A DNA stretch of 64,000 nucleotides, from positions 2,666,001-2,730,000 of the forward strand of contig NZ_CP147520.1 in assembly GCF_037201975.1 (NCBI RefSeq), written 5' to 3'. A program made the position numbers and the translations under genes. Below, one piece after another: positions 1 to 8,696 of this stretch. This DNA comes from Streptomyces sp. TG1A-60 (GTDB lineage: Bacteria > Actinomycetota > Actinomycetes > Streptomycetales > Streptomycetaceae). Under the pieces are notes generated by a model. It was given only the letters and a program-made list of their open reading frames with translations, made no database searches and was not told the DNA's origin. The number at the start of each line of letters is the position of its first letter. Position 1 is the stretch's first letter.

Positions 1-1545
1 AACGGCGACGACCCGGAGGCCGTGGTCCGCGTCGCGCGGCTGGCCTTCGAGTTCCGCCAGGCGTTCAACAAGGACGTGGTGATCGACCTCATCTGCTACC
101 GCCGCCGCGGTCACAACGAGTCGGACAACCCGGCCTTCACCCAGCCGCTGATGTACGACCTGATCGACAAGAAGCGCTCGGTGCGCAAGCTGTACACCGA
201 GTCCCTCATCGGTCGCGGCGACATCACCCTGGAAGAGGCCGAGCAGGCGCTGCAGGACTACCAGGGCCAGCTGGAGAAGGTCTTCACGGAGGTCCGCGAG
301 GCCACGTCGCAGCCTGCGTCCGCCGAGGTCCACGACCCGCAGGACGGCTTCCCGGTCTCGGTGAACACCGCGATCACGGCGGAGGTCGTCAAGCGCATCG
401 CCGAGTCCCAGGTCAACGTCCCCGACCGCATCACCGCCCACCCGCGTCTGCTGCCGCAGCTGCAGCGCCGGGCGTCGATGGTCGAGGACGGCACGATCGA
501 CTGGGGCATGGGCGAGACGCTGGCTGTCGGCTCCCTCCTCCTCGAGGGCACCCCGGTCCGGCTGGCCGGCCAGGACTCCCAGCGCGGCACCTTCGGCCAG
601 CGTCACGCGGTGATCATCGACCGTGAGACGGGCGAGGAGTTCACGCCGCTGATGTACCTCTCCGAGGACCAGGCGCGCCTGAACGTCTACAACTCCCTCC
701 TCTCCGAGTACGCGGCGATGGGCTTCGAGTACGGCTACTCGCTGGCCCGCCCCGAGTCCCTCGTGATGTGGGAGGCCCAGTTCGGCGACTTCGTCAACGG
801 CGCCCAGACGGTCGTGGACGAGTTCATCTCGTCGGCGGAGCAGAAGTGGGGCCAGACGTCCGGCGTCACCCTGCTGCTCCCGCACGGCTACGAGGGTCAG
901 GGCCCGGACCACTCGTCCGCGCGTCCCGAGCGCTTCCTCCAGCTCTGCGCGCAGAACAACATGACGGTCGCCATGCCGACCCTCCCGTCGAACTACTTCC
1001 ACCTCCTGCGGTGGCAGGTGCACAACCCGCACCACAAGCCGCTGGTCGTCTTCACCCCGAAGTCGATGCTGCGCCTCAAGGCCGCCGCGTCGAAGGCGGA
1101 GGAGTTCACGAGCGGTCAGTTCCGCCCGGTCATCGGCGACTCGACGGTCGGCCCGGCCGCGGTCCGCAAGGTCGTCTTCTGCGCCGGCAAGGTCTACTAC
1201 GACCTGGAGGCCGAGCGGAGGAAGCGCGACGCCACGGACACGGCGATCGTCCGCATCGAGCGCCTGTACCCGCTGCCGGGCGCCGAGCTCCAGGCGGAGA
1301 TCGGCAAGTACCCGAACGCCGAGAAGTACCTGTGGGCCCAGGAGGAGCCGGCGAACCAGGGTGCCTGGCCGTTCATCGCCCTCAACCTGATCGACCACCT
1401 GGACCTGGCCGTCGGCGCCGACGTCCCGCACGGCGAGCGCCTGCGCCGCATCTCCCGCCCGCACGGCTCGTCCCCGGCGGTGGGTTCGGCCAAGCGCCAC
1501 CAGGCCGAGCAGGAGCAGTTGGTGCGCGAGGTGTTCGAGGCGTAA
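1..1545 (+). CDS. kgd: 2-oxoglutarate dehydrogenase E1 (multifunctional KGD type), C-terminal part
   Basis: The frame is open from the first base, so this is the last 514 codons of a gene that starts outside the window. The remaining part covers the end of the thiamine-diphosphate E1 region and the transketolase-like pyrimidine-binding and C-terminal domains. Recognisable stretches are RRRGHNESDNPAFTQP near the front, LAGQDSQRGTFGQRH, and HGYEGQGPDHSSARPERFL, the usual 2-oxoglutarate dehydrogenase signatures. The enzyme decarboxylates 2-oxoglutarate in the cytoplasm for the TCA cycle; actinobacterial versions also carry a succinyltransferase domain at the N-terminus, which cannot be seen here. 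The codon bias is normal for the genus and a strong terminator follows the stop. Confidence 0.95.
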   Translation, partial: NGDDPEAVVRVARLAFEFRQAFNKDVVIDLICYRRRGHNESDNPAFTQPLMYDLIDKKRSVRKLYTESLIGRGDITLEEAEQALQDYQGQLEKVFTEVREATSQPASAEVHDPQDGFPVSVNTAITAEVVKRIAESQVNVPDRITAHPRLLPQLQRRASMVEDGTIDWGMGETLAVGSLLLEGTPVRLAGQDSQRGTFGQRHAVIIDRETGEEFTPLMYLSEDQARLNVYNSLLSEYAAMGFEYGYSLARPESLVMWEAQFGDFVNGAQTVVDEFISSAEQKWGQTSGVTLLLPHGYEGQGPDHSSARPERFLQLCAQNNMTVAMPTLPSNYFHLLRWQVHNPHHKPLVVFTPKSMLRLKAAASKAEEFTSGQFRPVIGDSTVGPAAVRKVVFCAGKVYYDLEAERRKRDATDTAIVRIERLYPLPGAELQAEIGKYPNAEKYLWAQEEPANQGAWPFIALNLIDHLDLAVGADVPHGERLRRISRPHGSSPAVGSAKRHQAEQEQLVREVFEA

Positions 1546-1568
1546 CGGCTCTCGGCGACATCCGTACG

Positions 1569-1607
1569 CGGCCGGGCCGCACCCCTCTCGGGGGTGCGGC
1601 CCGGCCG
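1569..1607 (+). terminator. Rho-independent-type terminator after kgd
   Basis: A perfect 17-bp inverted repeat (1569-1585 with 1591-1607) with a 5-base loop is followed by TTT. It sits 24 bases after the kgd stop, and it isolates kgd from the small gene downstream. Confidence 0.85.
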
Positions 1608-1630
1608 TTTCGCGCACTTATCCTTGACCC

Positions 1631-1813
1631 ATGTACTTCACGGACCGTGGCATCGAGGAACTGGAGAAGCGGCGCGGCGAGGAGGAGGTCACCTTCGAGT
1701 GGCTGGCCGAGCAGCTACGGACGTTCGTCGATCTGAACCCGGACTTCGAGGTGCCGGTGGAGCGGCTGGCGACGTGGCTGGCGCGGCTGGACGACGAGGA
1801 CGAGGACGAGTAG
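1631..1813 (+). CDS. Small acidic protein, DUF6104-like
   Basis: A 60-residue acidic protein beginning MYFTDRGIEELEKRRGEEE and ending in a DDEDEDE tail. It has no signal peptide or membrane segment. It resembles the short DUF6104-type proteins of Streptomyces, whose role is unknown. The start is the only ATG in a compact frame with high third-position GC, and the preceding terminator suggests it has its own promoter between 1608 and 1630 or is read as a leaderless message. The family name is from memory of the sequence style, not a search. Confidence 0.75.
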   Translation: MYFTDRGIEELEKRRGEEEVTFEWLAEQLRTFVDLNPDFEVPVERLATWLARLDDEDEDE

Positions 1814-1864
1814 CCGCCCAGGCGAAGGCGGGACGAGGAACCGTCCGGGCGAAGGCGGTCGGTC

Positions 1865-2170
1865 GCGGGGGCGTGCCAGGTCGTACATCGGACCCAGGGC
1901 ACCGTGGGCGATCAGCAGGCCGTCGGCGACGGCCCAGCCGCCGCTGCGGCGGTGCAGCCCCCAGGCCGTGAGCGGCAGCCCGGCCTGCAGTCGGGCGGTG
2001 GCGAGGGCACGGGCCCTGGTGGTGCCGGCCCACGGGAGCCGGAGGCCGAGGCGGCCTGCGGCCTCGTTCGAGGACGTCGAGTTCCGTACGGACGGCTCCG
2101 CGCCGGCCGGTCCGCTCGACGACGCGGGCGACCACTTCCGGATCCGCCCGGCAGAGCAGGAGCGCACCGG
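1865..2170 (-). pseudogene. Possible remnant of an unidentified gene
   Basis: On the minus strand a stretch that reads like protein (including ARLQAGLPLTAWGLHRR and VADGLLIAHGALGPMYDL) lies in one frame, and a plausible upstream continuation (GALLLCRADPEVVARVVER) lies in another, so a frameshift separates them. I do not recognise the family. The rest of 1814-2282 shows no convincing gene on either strand. Low confidence. Confidence 0.3.
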
Positions 2171-2282
2171 GAGCCGGGGGCGCGCCGGTGGGCCGGGGGT
2201 CCCGGGGAGCGCGCGGTCGCATCAGCCCACGCCAAGGCGATTTGTGCGCGTACATCCCTGCCGGATCTCCAGAACGGGTGTC

Positions 2283-2311
2283 TTGACATTCCGTGACCAC
2301 GATATATCGTG
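2283..2311 (+). promoter_or_regulatory. Promoter with palindromic PadR-type operator
   Basis: TTGACA at 2283-2288 looks like a -35 box. Fifteen to sixteen bases later the perfect 14-bp palindrome CACGATATATCGTG (2298-2311) overlaps the expected -10 region. PadR proteins commonly bind AT-rich palindromes of this kind, and a PadR gene is the second gene of the operon downstream, so autorepression is a reasonable inference. No other AT-rich palindrome of this quality occurs nearby. Confidence 0.65.
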
Positions 2312-2417
2312 AATTCCGAGAGACGCGATAGTGCGCGCATGACGTCATGGCTTCGGTGTGATGTCGGTGTGCATCTCGTGCTCCGACCTGTCCGGTCCTG
2401 TCGAGGGGGTCAGCACC

Positions 2418-3476
2418 ATGTCCAAGTGGTCCGTCGCCGAGCCGCAGAAGCTCACGTTCGACGAACCGGTGACGGCCCTGCACGTGCGCATCGTCAACGG
2501 AACGGTGAACGTCGTGGGCACCGACGAGAGTTCCGCCCGCCTGGAGGTGTCCGGCGTGGAGGGTCCACCGCTGACGGTGACGCAGAAGGACGGCACGCTG
2601 ACCGTGGCCTACGACGACCTGCCCCGGAAAGGCTTCCTGAAGTGGCTGGACCGGCAGGGCTGGCGGCGCAACGCAGTGGTCTCGCTCGCCGTCCCCACAG
2701 GCACCCGGGTCGAGGTGGGCGTGGTCGGCGCCACCGCCGTCGTGTCCGGCCTGGACGGGCGTACGGAGGTGAAGGGCATCTCCGGTGACACCACCCTGGT
2801 CGGCCTGTCGGGCCCGGTGCGCGCCACGACGGTCTCGGGGAACGTGGAGGCACAGGCCCTCACCGGCACGCTCCGCCTCGGCTCGGTCTCCGGCGACCTG
2901 ACCGTCGTCGAGGGCTCCTGCCCCACCGTGAAGGCCGACTCGGTGAGCGGCTCGATCATCCTCGACCTGGATACCACGGGCGGCCCCACCGACGTCGGCC
3001 TCACCAGCGTCTCCGGTGAGATCGCCATCCGCATCCCCCACCCCACGGACGCCGAGGTCGAGGCCAACACCGCCGGCGGCACCATCTCCAGCGCCTTCGA
3101 CGACCTCCGGGCTAGCGGCCCCTGGGGCGCCCACAAGGTCACCGGTCGCCTCGGCACGGGCGACAGCCGCCTCAAGGCCACGACCGTCACCGGCTCGATC
3201 GCCCTGCTCCGCAGGCCACCGGCCGAGGACGCACCATGGGGCGAGGAGACAGGGAGCAGCGACCCGGGGGCGAGTGAGGACACGGCGGCAAGCAGCGCCG
3301 AGCCCGACACCCCGTCCGCCGGTACCCACATCACCGCCGTGGCGGACCATCGGTCTGCCGACTCCCCCGCCCCGTCCGCCGACTCCCCCGACGTTCCCGA
3401 CCTGTCCGACTCCCTCGACTCGGACGGCACGACCGGCGGGGCGTCCGACAGCACGACCGACAAGAAGGTGCACTGA
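2418..3476 (+). CDS. DUF4097 beta-helix-type protein
   Basis: A 352-residue protein. The start at 2418 is preferred over in-frame ATGs at 2358 and 2361, because a GAGGGGG sequence lies just upstream and the product then begins MSKWSVAEPQKLTFDEPV. Residues about 10-270 contain the repeated short beta-strand pattern of DUF4097 proteins (VSGNVEAQALTGTLRLGSV and similar turns). The last 80 residues are a low-complexity Ser/Asp/Pro/Glu-rich tail. No signal peptide is visible. The stop is one base before the ATG of the padR gene, so the two are translationally linked. The family is common next to PadR or anti-sigma genes in envelope stress systems; the exact function is unknown. Confidence 0.85.
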   Translation: MSKWSVAEPQKLTFDEPVTALHVRIVNGTVNVVGTDESSARLEVSGVEGPPLTVTQKDGTLTVAYDDLPRKGFLKWLDRQGWRRNAVVSLAVPTGTRVEVGVVGATAVVSGLDGRTEVKGISGDTTLVGLSGPVRATTVSGNVEAQALTGTLRLGSVSGDLTVVEGSCPTVKADSVSGSIILDLDTTGGPTDVGLTSVSGEIAIRIPHPTDAEVEANTAGGTISSAFDDLRASGPWGAHKVTGRLGTGDSRLKATTVTGSIALLRRPPAEDAPWGEETGSSDPGASEDTAASSAEPDTPSAGTHITAVADHRSADSPAPSADSPDVPDLSDSLDSDGTTGGASDSTTDKKVH

Positions 3477-3477
3477 C

Positions 3478-4593
3478 ATGCCTCCCGTCTTCGCCCACGG
3501 ACGCCTGCGGCTGTATCTGCTGAAGCTGCTGGACGAGGCGCCGCGCCACGGCTACGAGGTGATCCGGCTGCTGGAGGAACGCTTCCAGGGCCTGTACGCG
3601 CCGTCGGCCGGCACCGTTTACCCCCGCCTGGCCAAGCTGGAGGCCGAGGGCCTGGTCACCCACACCACCGAGGGCGGCCGCAAGGTGTACGCGATCACGG
3701 ACGCGGGCCGCGCCGAACTGGCCGACCGCAGCGGCGAGCTGGCCGACCTGGAACTGGAGATCCGCGAGTCGGTGGCGGAGCTGGCCGCCGAGATCCGGGC
3801 CGACGTCCGGGGCGCGGCGGGCGACCTGCGCCGTGAGATGCGGGCGGCGGCCTACGAGGCCCGCAAGGGTGGCGCGGCGGGCGACGGGACGCAGGGGCCG
3901 CTCGGGGAGTTCGGGGAGAACGCCGACAAGGAGTCCTGGCGCGCCGCGAAGGAGGAGATGCGCCGCGTCAAGCAGGAGTGGAAGGAACAGGCCCGCCGCG
4001 CGAAGGACGAGAGTCGGCGGGCCCGCGAGGAGGCCCTGCGCGCCCGCCGCCAGGCCAAGGAAGCTCAGGAGCGTGCCCGCACTCAGGCCCAGGAGGAGCT
4101 GCAGCGCATCGCCAAGCGGGTCCAGGACCACGTCCAGGACCACTTCACCCGGGGCGACTGGCCGACGGGGATGCGGGAGGGACTGACCGAACTGGCCAAG
4201 GAGTTCGGCGAGTTCGGGAAGGACTTCGGAAAGGAGTTCGGCAAGGACTTCGGCTTCGGGCGCACGGGGACGGAGTCCGGCCCGGGACCCGCCGGAAAGG
4301 GAGGCACGGGGGCCGGAACAGGGGCAAGTGTCAAGGAGCCCGAGTACTCGACCACCCCCGAGGAGTTCCCGGCCGACTTCGAGCCCGCCTGGGTGCACGA
4401 GACCCCCACGGGCGACCCGGCCCGCGACCTCGACCGCCTTCTGGACCGCTTCCGCGACGACATCCGCGACGCGGCCCGCGACCACGGCGTGTCAGAGGAC
4501 CAACTCCGCGACGCCCGCCGCCACCTGTCGACGGCGGCGGCCCGCATCGGAGAGGTGCTACGGACACCCGAGGGACGGGCCCCCAAGGGCTGA
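3478..4593 (+). CDS. PadR-family transcriptional regulator with long helical tail
   Basis: A 371-residue protein. Residues 1-90 form the PadR winged helix (LRLYLLKLLDEAPRHGYEV, then APSAGTVYPRLAKLEAEGL). A very charged Glu/Arg/Ala helical region, probably coiled coil, follows to about residue 225. Then comes an unusual Phe-Gly-Lys/Glu repeat (KEFGEFGKDFGKEFGKDFG) and a Gly/Pro-rich linker. The last 70 residues are acidic and helical. Ordinary PadR proteins are about 110-200 residues, so this is a long variant. It is co-transcribed with the DUF4097 gene (one-base gap) and probably represses the operon through the palindrome at 2298-2311. Confidence 0.9.
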   Translation: MPPVFAHGRLRLYLLKLLDEAPRHGYEVIRLLEERFQGLYAPSAGTVYPRLAKLEAEGLVTHTTEGGRKVYAITDAGRAELADRSGELADLELEIRESVAELAAEIRADVRGAAGDLRREMRAAAYEARKGGAAGDGTQGPLGEFGENADKESWRAAKEEMRRVKQEWKEQARRAKDESRRAREEALRARRQAKEAQERARTQAQEELQRIAKRVQDHVQDHFTRGDWPTGMREGLTELAKEFGEFGKDFGKEFGKDFGFGRTGTESGPGPAGKGGTGAGTGASVKEPEYSTTPEEFPADFEPAWVHETPTGDPARDLDRLLDRFRDDIRDAARDHGVSEDQLRDARRHLSTAAARIGEVLRTPEGRAPKG

Positions 4594-4743
4594 GCCGGTG
4601 AGGGGCACAGCCCTTCAGGGGCGCGAGGAACTGCGCGACAAGCCACGTGGAACGAGCAGCCCGCCCCGCACAAGCGCCCCCCACCCCGAACCCGACACCG
4701 AATCCGCCACTGACACAGAATCCGCCTCCTGCCCCCTGCCCCC

Positions 4744-5323
4744 TCACCCCGCCTTGGCCTCCCCGGCGCCGTAAAGGACCCGCTCCAGCGCCTCGTACGT
4801 CACCCCGTGGTCCGCGAGGACCTCGGCGGGGACCCCGGGCCGGGTAGAGGGCGAGGAGGAGGTGTTCGTCGCCGATGTGGCGGTCGCGGTGGGCGTGGGC
4901 GGTGCGGAGGGAGCGGGTGAGGACGTCCTTGGCGTCGCGGGTGAAGGGGCGATGGCCCGAGCGGCGCCCCCGGCTGCTCACGAGACCCTTCCTGCCCGAC
5001 TCCAACGCCCCCGCCCCGTGGGCCTCTTCGGCGCGGGAGACGATCTCCGAGAGGTCAATGCCGAGGCCGGAGAGCGCGTCCACGTCGGCGCGGGAGAGGC
5101 CGCCCCGGCGGCGGGCCTCGGCGAGGGCTCGTTCCACGGAGCCCCGGCAGTCGGCCTCGTCGAGCCCCAGCGCGGACAGGGCGAACGAGGCGCGGCCGGC
5201 CTTCCGGTCCAGCAGGCAGAGGAGGAGGTGCTCCTCGGTCACTTCCCTCGCATGGGCGCGTTCGGCGTGCTCGACCGCGCCCAGGACCACGGCCCGGGCG
5301 TCTTTCGTGAACCGTTCGAACAT
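4744..5323 (-). pseudogene. Clp N-terminal-domain protein, frameshifted near the 3' end
   Basis: From ATG 5323 the product begins MFERFTKDARAVVLGAVEHA and contains two Clp_N repeats (HAREVTEEHLLLCLLDRK and HAHRDRHIGDEHLLLAL), the fold used by ClpC/ClpA to bind substrates and adaptors. No AAA ATPase domain follows, which is normal for these stand-alone proteins. After LLLAL the frame is lost; the expected C-terminus (PAEVLADHGVTYEALERVL, then stop at 4744) continues in another frame. The shift maps to the C/G run at about 4832-4840, so it may be a sequencing error. The start overlaps the stop of the HTH gene (TGATG). Confidence 0.7.
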
Positions 5324-5532
5324 CAACGCCTCCCGTACTTCTTGTGCACGGCCTGCCTGCTGACTCCGAGTTCCGTGGCGATCTCCTGCCACGACCAGCC
5401 CTGGTTGCGCGCGCTGCGCACCTGCACCGACTCCAGCTGCTCCATCAGCCTCCGCAGCGCGGCGACGGCCCGCAGCCCGATCCGTGGGTCACGGTCGCCC
5501 GCGCACTCGGCGAGATCCGTTGCTTCGGTCAT
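5323..5532 (-). CDS. Small helix-turn-helix regulator
   Basis: A 69-residue protein whose C-terminal half is a clear helix-turn-helix (WSWQEIATELGVSRQAVHKKY), as in sigma-70 region 4-like or AsiA-partner regulators. It is the first gene of a two-gene unit with the Clp_N protein and its stop overlaps the partner's ATG. Two 16-bp palindromes lie immediately upstream of its start codon, so it very likely regulates its own operon. HTH plus Clp_N pairs are widespread in actinobacteria; the signal is unknown. Confidence 0.85.
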   Translation of the reverse strand: MTEATDLAECAGDRDPRIGLRAVAALRRLMEQLESVQVRSARNQGWSWQEIATELGVSRQAVHKKYGRR

Positions 5533-5535
5533 GCC

Positions 5536-5578
5536 GTCAACTTACGTTGACACGCGTGCCGCGTCAACCTCTATTGAC
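5536..5578 (-). promoter_or_regulatory. Twin 16-bp operators upstream of the HTH/Clp_N operon
   Basis: Two inverted repeats of identical architecture, GTCAA-N6-TTGAC, occupy 5536-5551 and 5563-5578, centre to centre 27 bases (about 2.5 helical turns). The nearer one lies 3 bases upstream of the start codon (ATG at 5532). They are the obvious binding sites for the 69-residue HTH protein. Their closeness to the start suggests a leaderless or nearly leaderless transcript. Confidence 0.75.
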
Positions 5579-5586
5579 ATAGCGGC

Positions 5587-5612
5587 GGCCGGCCCGGAGA
5601 ACCGGGCCGGCC
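5587..5612 (-). terminator. Terminator hairpin for the dehydrogenase gene
   Basis: A perfect 11-bp stem (GGCCGGCCCGG, 5587-5597, with 5602-5612) and a 4-base loop lie 19 bases beyond the stop of the minus-strand dehydrogenase gene. It also separates that gene from the promoter of the HTH/Clp_N operon. Confidence 0.75.
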
Positions 5613-5631
5613 GTGGTCTCGACAGAGTCCG

Positions 5632-6597
5632 TCAGGGGTTGGTGAGCACGATCTTGCCGAAGTGGTCGCCGATCTCCATGCGTGCGAAGCCCTCGCGGGC
5701 GCGATCCATGGGCAGCACCTCGTCGATGACGGGGCGGACGCCGGTCGCGGCGCAGAAGGAGAGGAGGTCCTCCAGTTCGTCCTTGGTGCCCATGGTGGAG
5801 CCGACGACCTTGAGTTCGAGAAAGAAGATCCGGGTCAGTTCGGCGTGGGAGGGGCGGTCACCGCTGGTGGCGCCGGAGATGACGAGGCTGCCGCCGGGGC
5901 GCAGCGACTTGACCGAGTGGGACCAGGTGGCGGCACCGACGGTCTCGATGACCGCGTCGACGCGCTGCGGCAGCCGCGCCCCGGACTCCAGCGCCTCCAC
6001 CGCGCCCAGTTCCAGGGCCCGCTTGCGCTTGGCCTCGTCCCGGCTGGTGGCGAAGACCCGCAGTCCGGCCGCCTTGCCGAGCACGATCGCGGCGGTGGCG
6101 ACACCACCGCCGGCGCCCTGGACGAGGACGGAGTCACCGGGGCGTACGCCCGCGTTGGTGAAGAGCATGCGGTACGCCGTCAGCCAGGCGGTGGGCAGAC
6201 AGGCGGCCTCCTCGAAGGAGAGCTCCTGGGGCTTGGGGAGCACGTTCCAGGTGGGGACGGAGACGAGTTCGGCGAAGGTGCCCTGGTAGCGCTCGGTGAG
6301 GATCGAGCGGGGTTCCCGGGGGCCGACGCCGTGTCCGGTCTGACCGATCACCGAGTGCAGGACGACCTCGTTGCCGTCCTCGTCGACACCGGCGGCGTCA
6401 CAGCCGAGGATCATGGGCAGCTTGTCCTCCGCGAGACCGACGCCGCGCAGGGACCACAGATCGTGGTGGTTCAGCGAGGCGGCCCTCACCTTCACGGTCG
6501 TCCAGCCGGGCCTCGGGTCCGGGGCCGGGCGCTCGCCCAACTCCAGTCCGGTGAGCGGTCGGTCACGGTCGATGCGGGCGGCATAGGCAGCGAACAT
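5632..6597 (-). CDS. Zinc-independent quinone-oxidoreductase-like MDR dehydrogenase
   Basis: A 321-residue protein starting MFAAYAARIDRDRPLTG. It is a medium-chain dehydrogenase/reductase: N-terminal GroES-like domain (SLNHHDLWSLRG, ILGCDAAGV), then a Rossmann domain with VQGAGGGVATAAIVLGKAA at about residue 150. The four-cysteine structural zinc loop is missing, and the catalytic-zinc ligands are not evident, as in NADPH:quinone reductases. It probably reduces a quinone or enone with NADPH in the cytoplasm; the substrate is unknown. The start at 6597 was chosen because upstream in-frame sequence is Arg/Gly-rich and non-coding in character. It stands alone with its own terminator. Confidence 0.88.
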   Translation of the reverse strand: MFAAYAARIDRDRPLTGLELGERPAPDPRPGWTTVKVRAASLNHHDLWSLRGVGLAEDKLPMILGCDAAGVDEDGNEVVLHSVIGQTGHGVGPREPRSILTERYQGTFAELVSVPTWNVLPKPQELSFEEAACLPTAWLTAYRMLFTNAGVRPGDSVLVQGAGGGVATAAIVLGKAAGLRVFATSRDEAKRKRALELGAVEALESGARLPQRVDAVIETVGAATWSHSVKSLRPGGSLVISGATSGDRPSHAELTRIFFLELKVVGSTMGTKDELEDLLSFCAATGVRPVIDEVLPMDRAREGFARMEIGDHFGKIVLTNP

Positions 6598-6846
6598 GGG
6601 CCTGACCATAGGGCTGCGCCGGGAACGAGGGAACCAGGCAGCGCTGTGACACTGGTCCCGCCGCCAAGTCCGCCCTGCGAGGTTTGCCGCCCCCGCCGCC
6701 CCTGAAGGGGCACGGAGAACCTCGCGGCCGACCTCCACCGGACCGCAGTCGGCCGACCCGCACCGGCGGGCCGGGGACGCGGCTCCCCCCTCGTGGACGG
6801 GACGGGTAGGGGCGGCGGGGGCGTAAAACCCCCACCGCCCCTCAGG

Positions 6847-8088
6847 TCAACGCCGAGCAACACCCTCCACCCGGGCCGCGGCGGCGACCGCCGCCGTGAC
6901 GGCCGGGGCCACCCGCTCGTCGAAGGGCGAGGGGATGACGTAGTCCGCGGCGAGGTCGTCGCCGACGACCGAGGCCAGCGCCTCCGCCGCCGCGATCTTC
7001 ATACCCTCGGTGATCCTGGAGGCGCGCACCTGGAGGGCGCCCGCGAAGATGCCCGGGAAGGCGAGGACGTTGTTGATCTGGTTCGGGTAGTCGGAGCGCC
7101 CGGTCGCGACGACGGCCGCGTACTTGTGGGCCACGTCCGGGTGCACCTCGGGGTTGGGGTTGGCCATGGCGAAGACGAACGCGTTCTCCGCCATCGAGGC
7201 CACCGCCGCCTCCGGGACCGTACCGCCGGAGACGCCGATGAAGACGTCCGCGCCCGCGAGGGCGTCCTCCAGGGAGCCCGACAGCCCGGCCTTGTTGGTG
7301 AGCTCGGCGAGCTCCCGCTTGACCGGGGTGAGGTCCTCGCGGTCCACGGAGACGATGCCCTTGCGGTCGGCGACCGCGACGTCGCCGAGACCGGCCTCCA
7401 GCAGCATCTTGGCGATGGCGACGCCCGCCGCGCCGGCACCCGAGATGACCGCCCGCAGATCACCCAGCCCACGCCCGGTCAGCCGGGCGGCGTTCCGCAG
7501 AGCCGCCAGCGTCACCACGGCCGTACCGTGCTGGTCGTCGTGGAAGACGGGGATGTCGAGGCGCTCCTGGAGCCGCTTCTCGATCTCGAAGCAGCGGGGC
7601 GCCGAGATGTCCTCCAGGTTCACGCCGCCGAAGGAGGGCGCGAGCCTGACCACGGTCTCGATGATCTCGTCGACGTCCGTGCAGGCGAGCGCGATCGGCA
7701 CCGCGTCGACGCCGCCGAACTGCTTGAACAGGATCGCCTTGCCCTCCATCACGGGGAGGGAGGCCTCGGGACCGATGTCGCCGAGGCCGAGGACCGCCGT
7801 ACCGTCCGTCACGACGGCGACGACCGAGGACTTCCAGGTGTATTCGTTGACCAGTTCCGGCTGCTCGGCGATGGCGGTGCACACGCGCGCGACGCCGGGC
7901 GTGTAGGCGAGGGACAGGTCGTCCGTGTCGCGGATCGGCACGGTGGCCTGCACGGCCATCTTGCCGCCGCGGTGCAGCGCGAACGCGGGGTCGAAGGAGT
8001 CGAGGGAATTGAGAGGCTCCCCTCCGCCCTCCTGACCCGTACTGGCGTCGCCGCCGCCGGTGCGAGGATTGACAATCTCCGCTGCCAC
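6847..8088 (-). CDS. NAD(P)-dependent malic enzyme
   Basis: A 413-residue protein with a GTG start. It contains the malic enzyme signatures SLAYTPGVARVCTAIAE, VTDGTAVLGLGDIGPEASL, FHDDQHGTAVVTLAALRNA, and the dinucleotide-binding VISGAGAAGVAIAKML. It lacks the phosphotransacetylase-like domain of long MaeB enzymes, so it is the short bacterial type. It converts malate to pyruvate and CO2, linking the TCA cycle to pyruvate and reductant supply. It is monocistronic and divergent from the glutamate-type transporter across a 608-base gap. Confidence 0.93.
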   Translation of the reverse strand: MAAEIVNPRTGGGDASTGQEGGGEPLNSLDSFDPAFALHRGGKMAVQATVPIRDTDDLSLAYTPGVARVCTAIAEQPELVNEYTWKSSVVAVVTDGTAVLGLGDIGPEASLPVMEGKAILFKQFGGVDAVPIALACTDVDEIIETVVRLAPSFGGVNLEDISAPRCFEIEKRLQERLDIPVFHDDQHGTAVVTLAALRNAARLTGRGLGDLRAVISGAGAAGVAIAKMLLEAGLGDVAVADRKGIVSVDREDLTPVKRELAELTNKAGLSGSLEDALAGADVFIGVSGGTVPEAAVASMAENAFVFAMANPNPEVHPDVAHKYAAVVATGRSDYPNQINNVLAFPGIFAGALQVRASRITEGMKIAAAEALASVVGDDLAADYVIPSPFDERVAPAVTAAVAAAARVEGVARR

Positions 8089-8696
8089 GTTGTTTTACCC
8101 CTTAGGTCTTCATGGTTTGAGGGTGACCGCTCCCGGTTCGGGAACGGGCGGGCACCGCGTAAGTCCCAGGTCACCGATGCGTGCAGCGACACGTACGGGC
8201 TCAGACGCGACGGGCGCGCCGCACACGCGCCCTGGGCCCCGGATGAGGGGTGTAAGGAACCTTCTTACCGGACGGACGCCGCCGAGGACGAGCCCACGCC
8301 TGTTCATACCTCGAAGGTCACAACTCGTGGGTCATTTGAAGGCGATCACAGATGGTTCGACTCATCGATGGATGACGGACAAGACGGTGTGAATCATGAC
8401 ACGTCCCGTACGGCCACGTGTGAGGGGTCGGCGGCCGACCGCATCCTGAGATGCACCGAAGATCTTCCGTCCGGACGCAGGAATTTCCGCACAGGATCCG
8501 GCGTGATCACCAGGTCCGCAGCGGTTCGTGGGGCATTCGGGGGTCGCCCGTTATCCGATTTTGACATGGCCGGTCATCTGCACGCACATGACCAAATGGC
8601 AAGATGCCGTAATCACACGAGGTCGCGGCACTCGAAGAAGCGTGCCATCCGTCGACCCATCGGCAACTCCACACCACCCCGCCGGAGGAACCCACC
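8089..8696. other. Divergent intergenic region, no gene seen
   Basis: The 608 bases between the malic enzyme and the solute-binding protein gene hold no frame with coding character. GC is lower than in the flanking genes. Both promoters must lie here, but no box is clear enough to name. Confidence 0.6.

Noticed and set aside
1689..3479. Very long minus-strand open frame (596 codons) opposite the DUF4097 gene
   Set aside because: It is the GC-rich mirror of a well-supported gene, with Gly/Arg/Ala-rich composition and no motif.
8089..8696. Small genes in the malic enzyme / solute-binding protein gap
   Set aside because: Open frames there have no consistent third-position GC or ribosome site.
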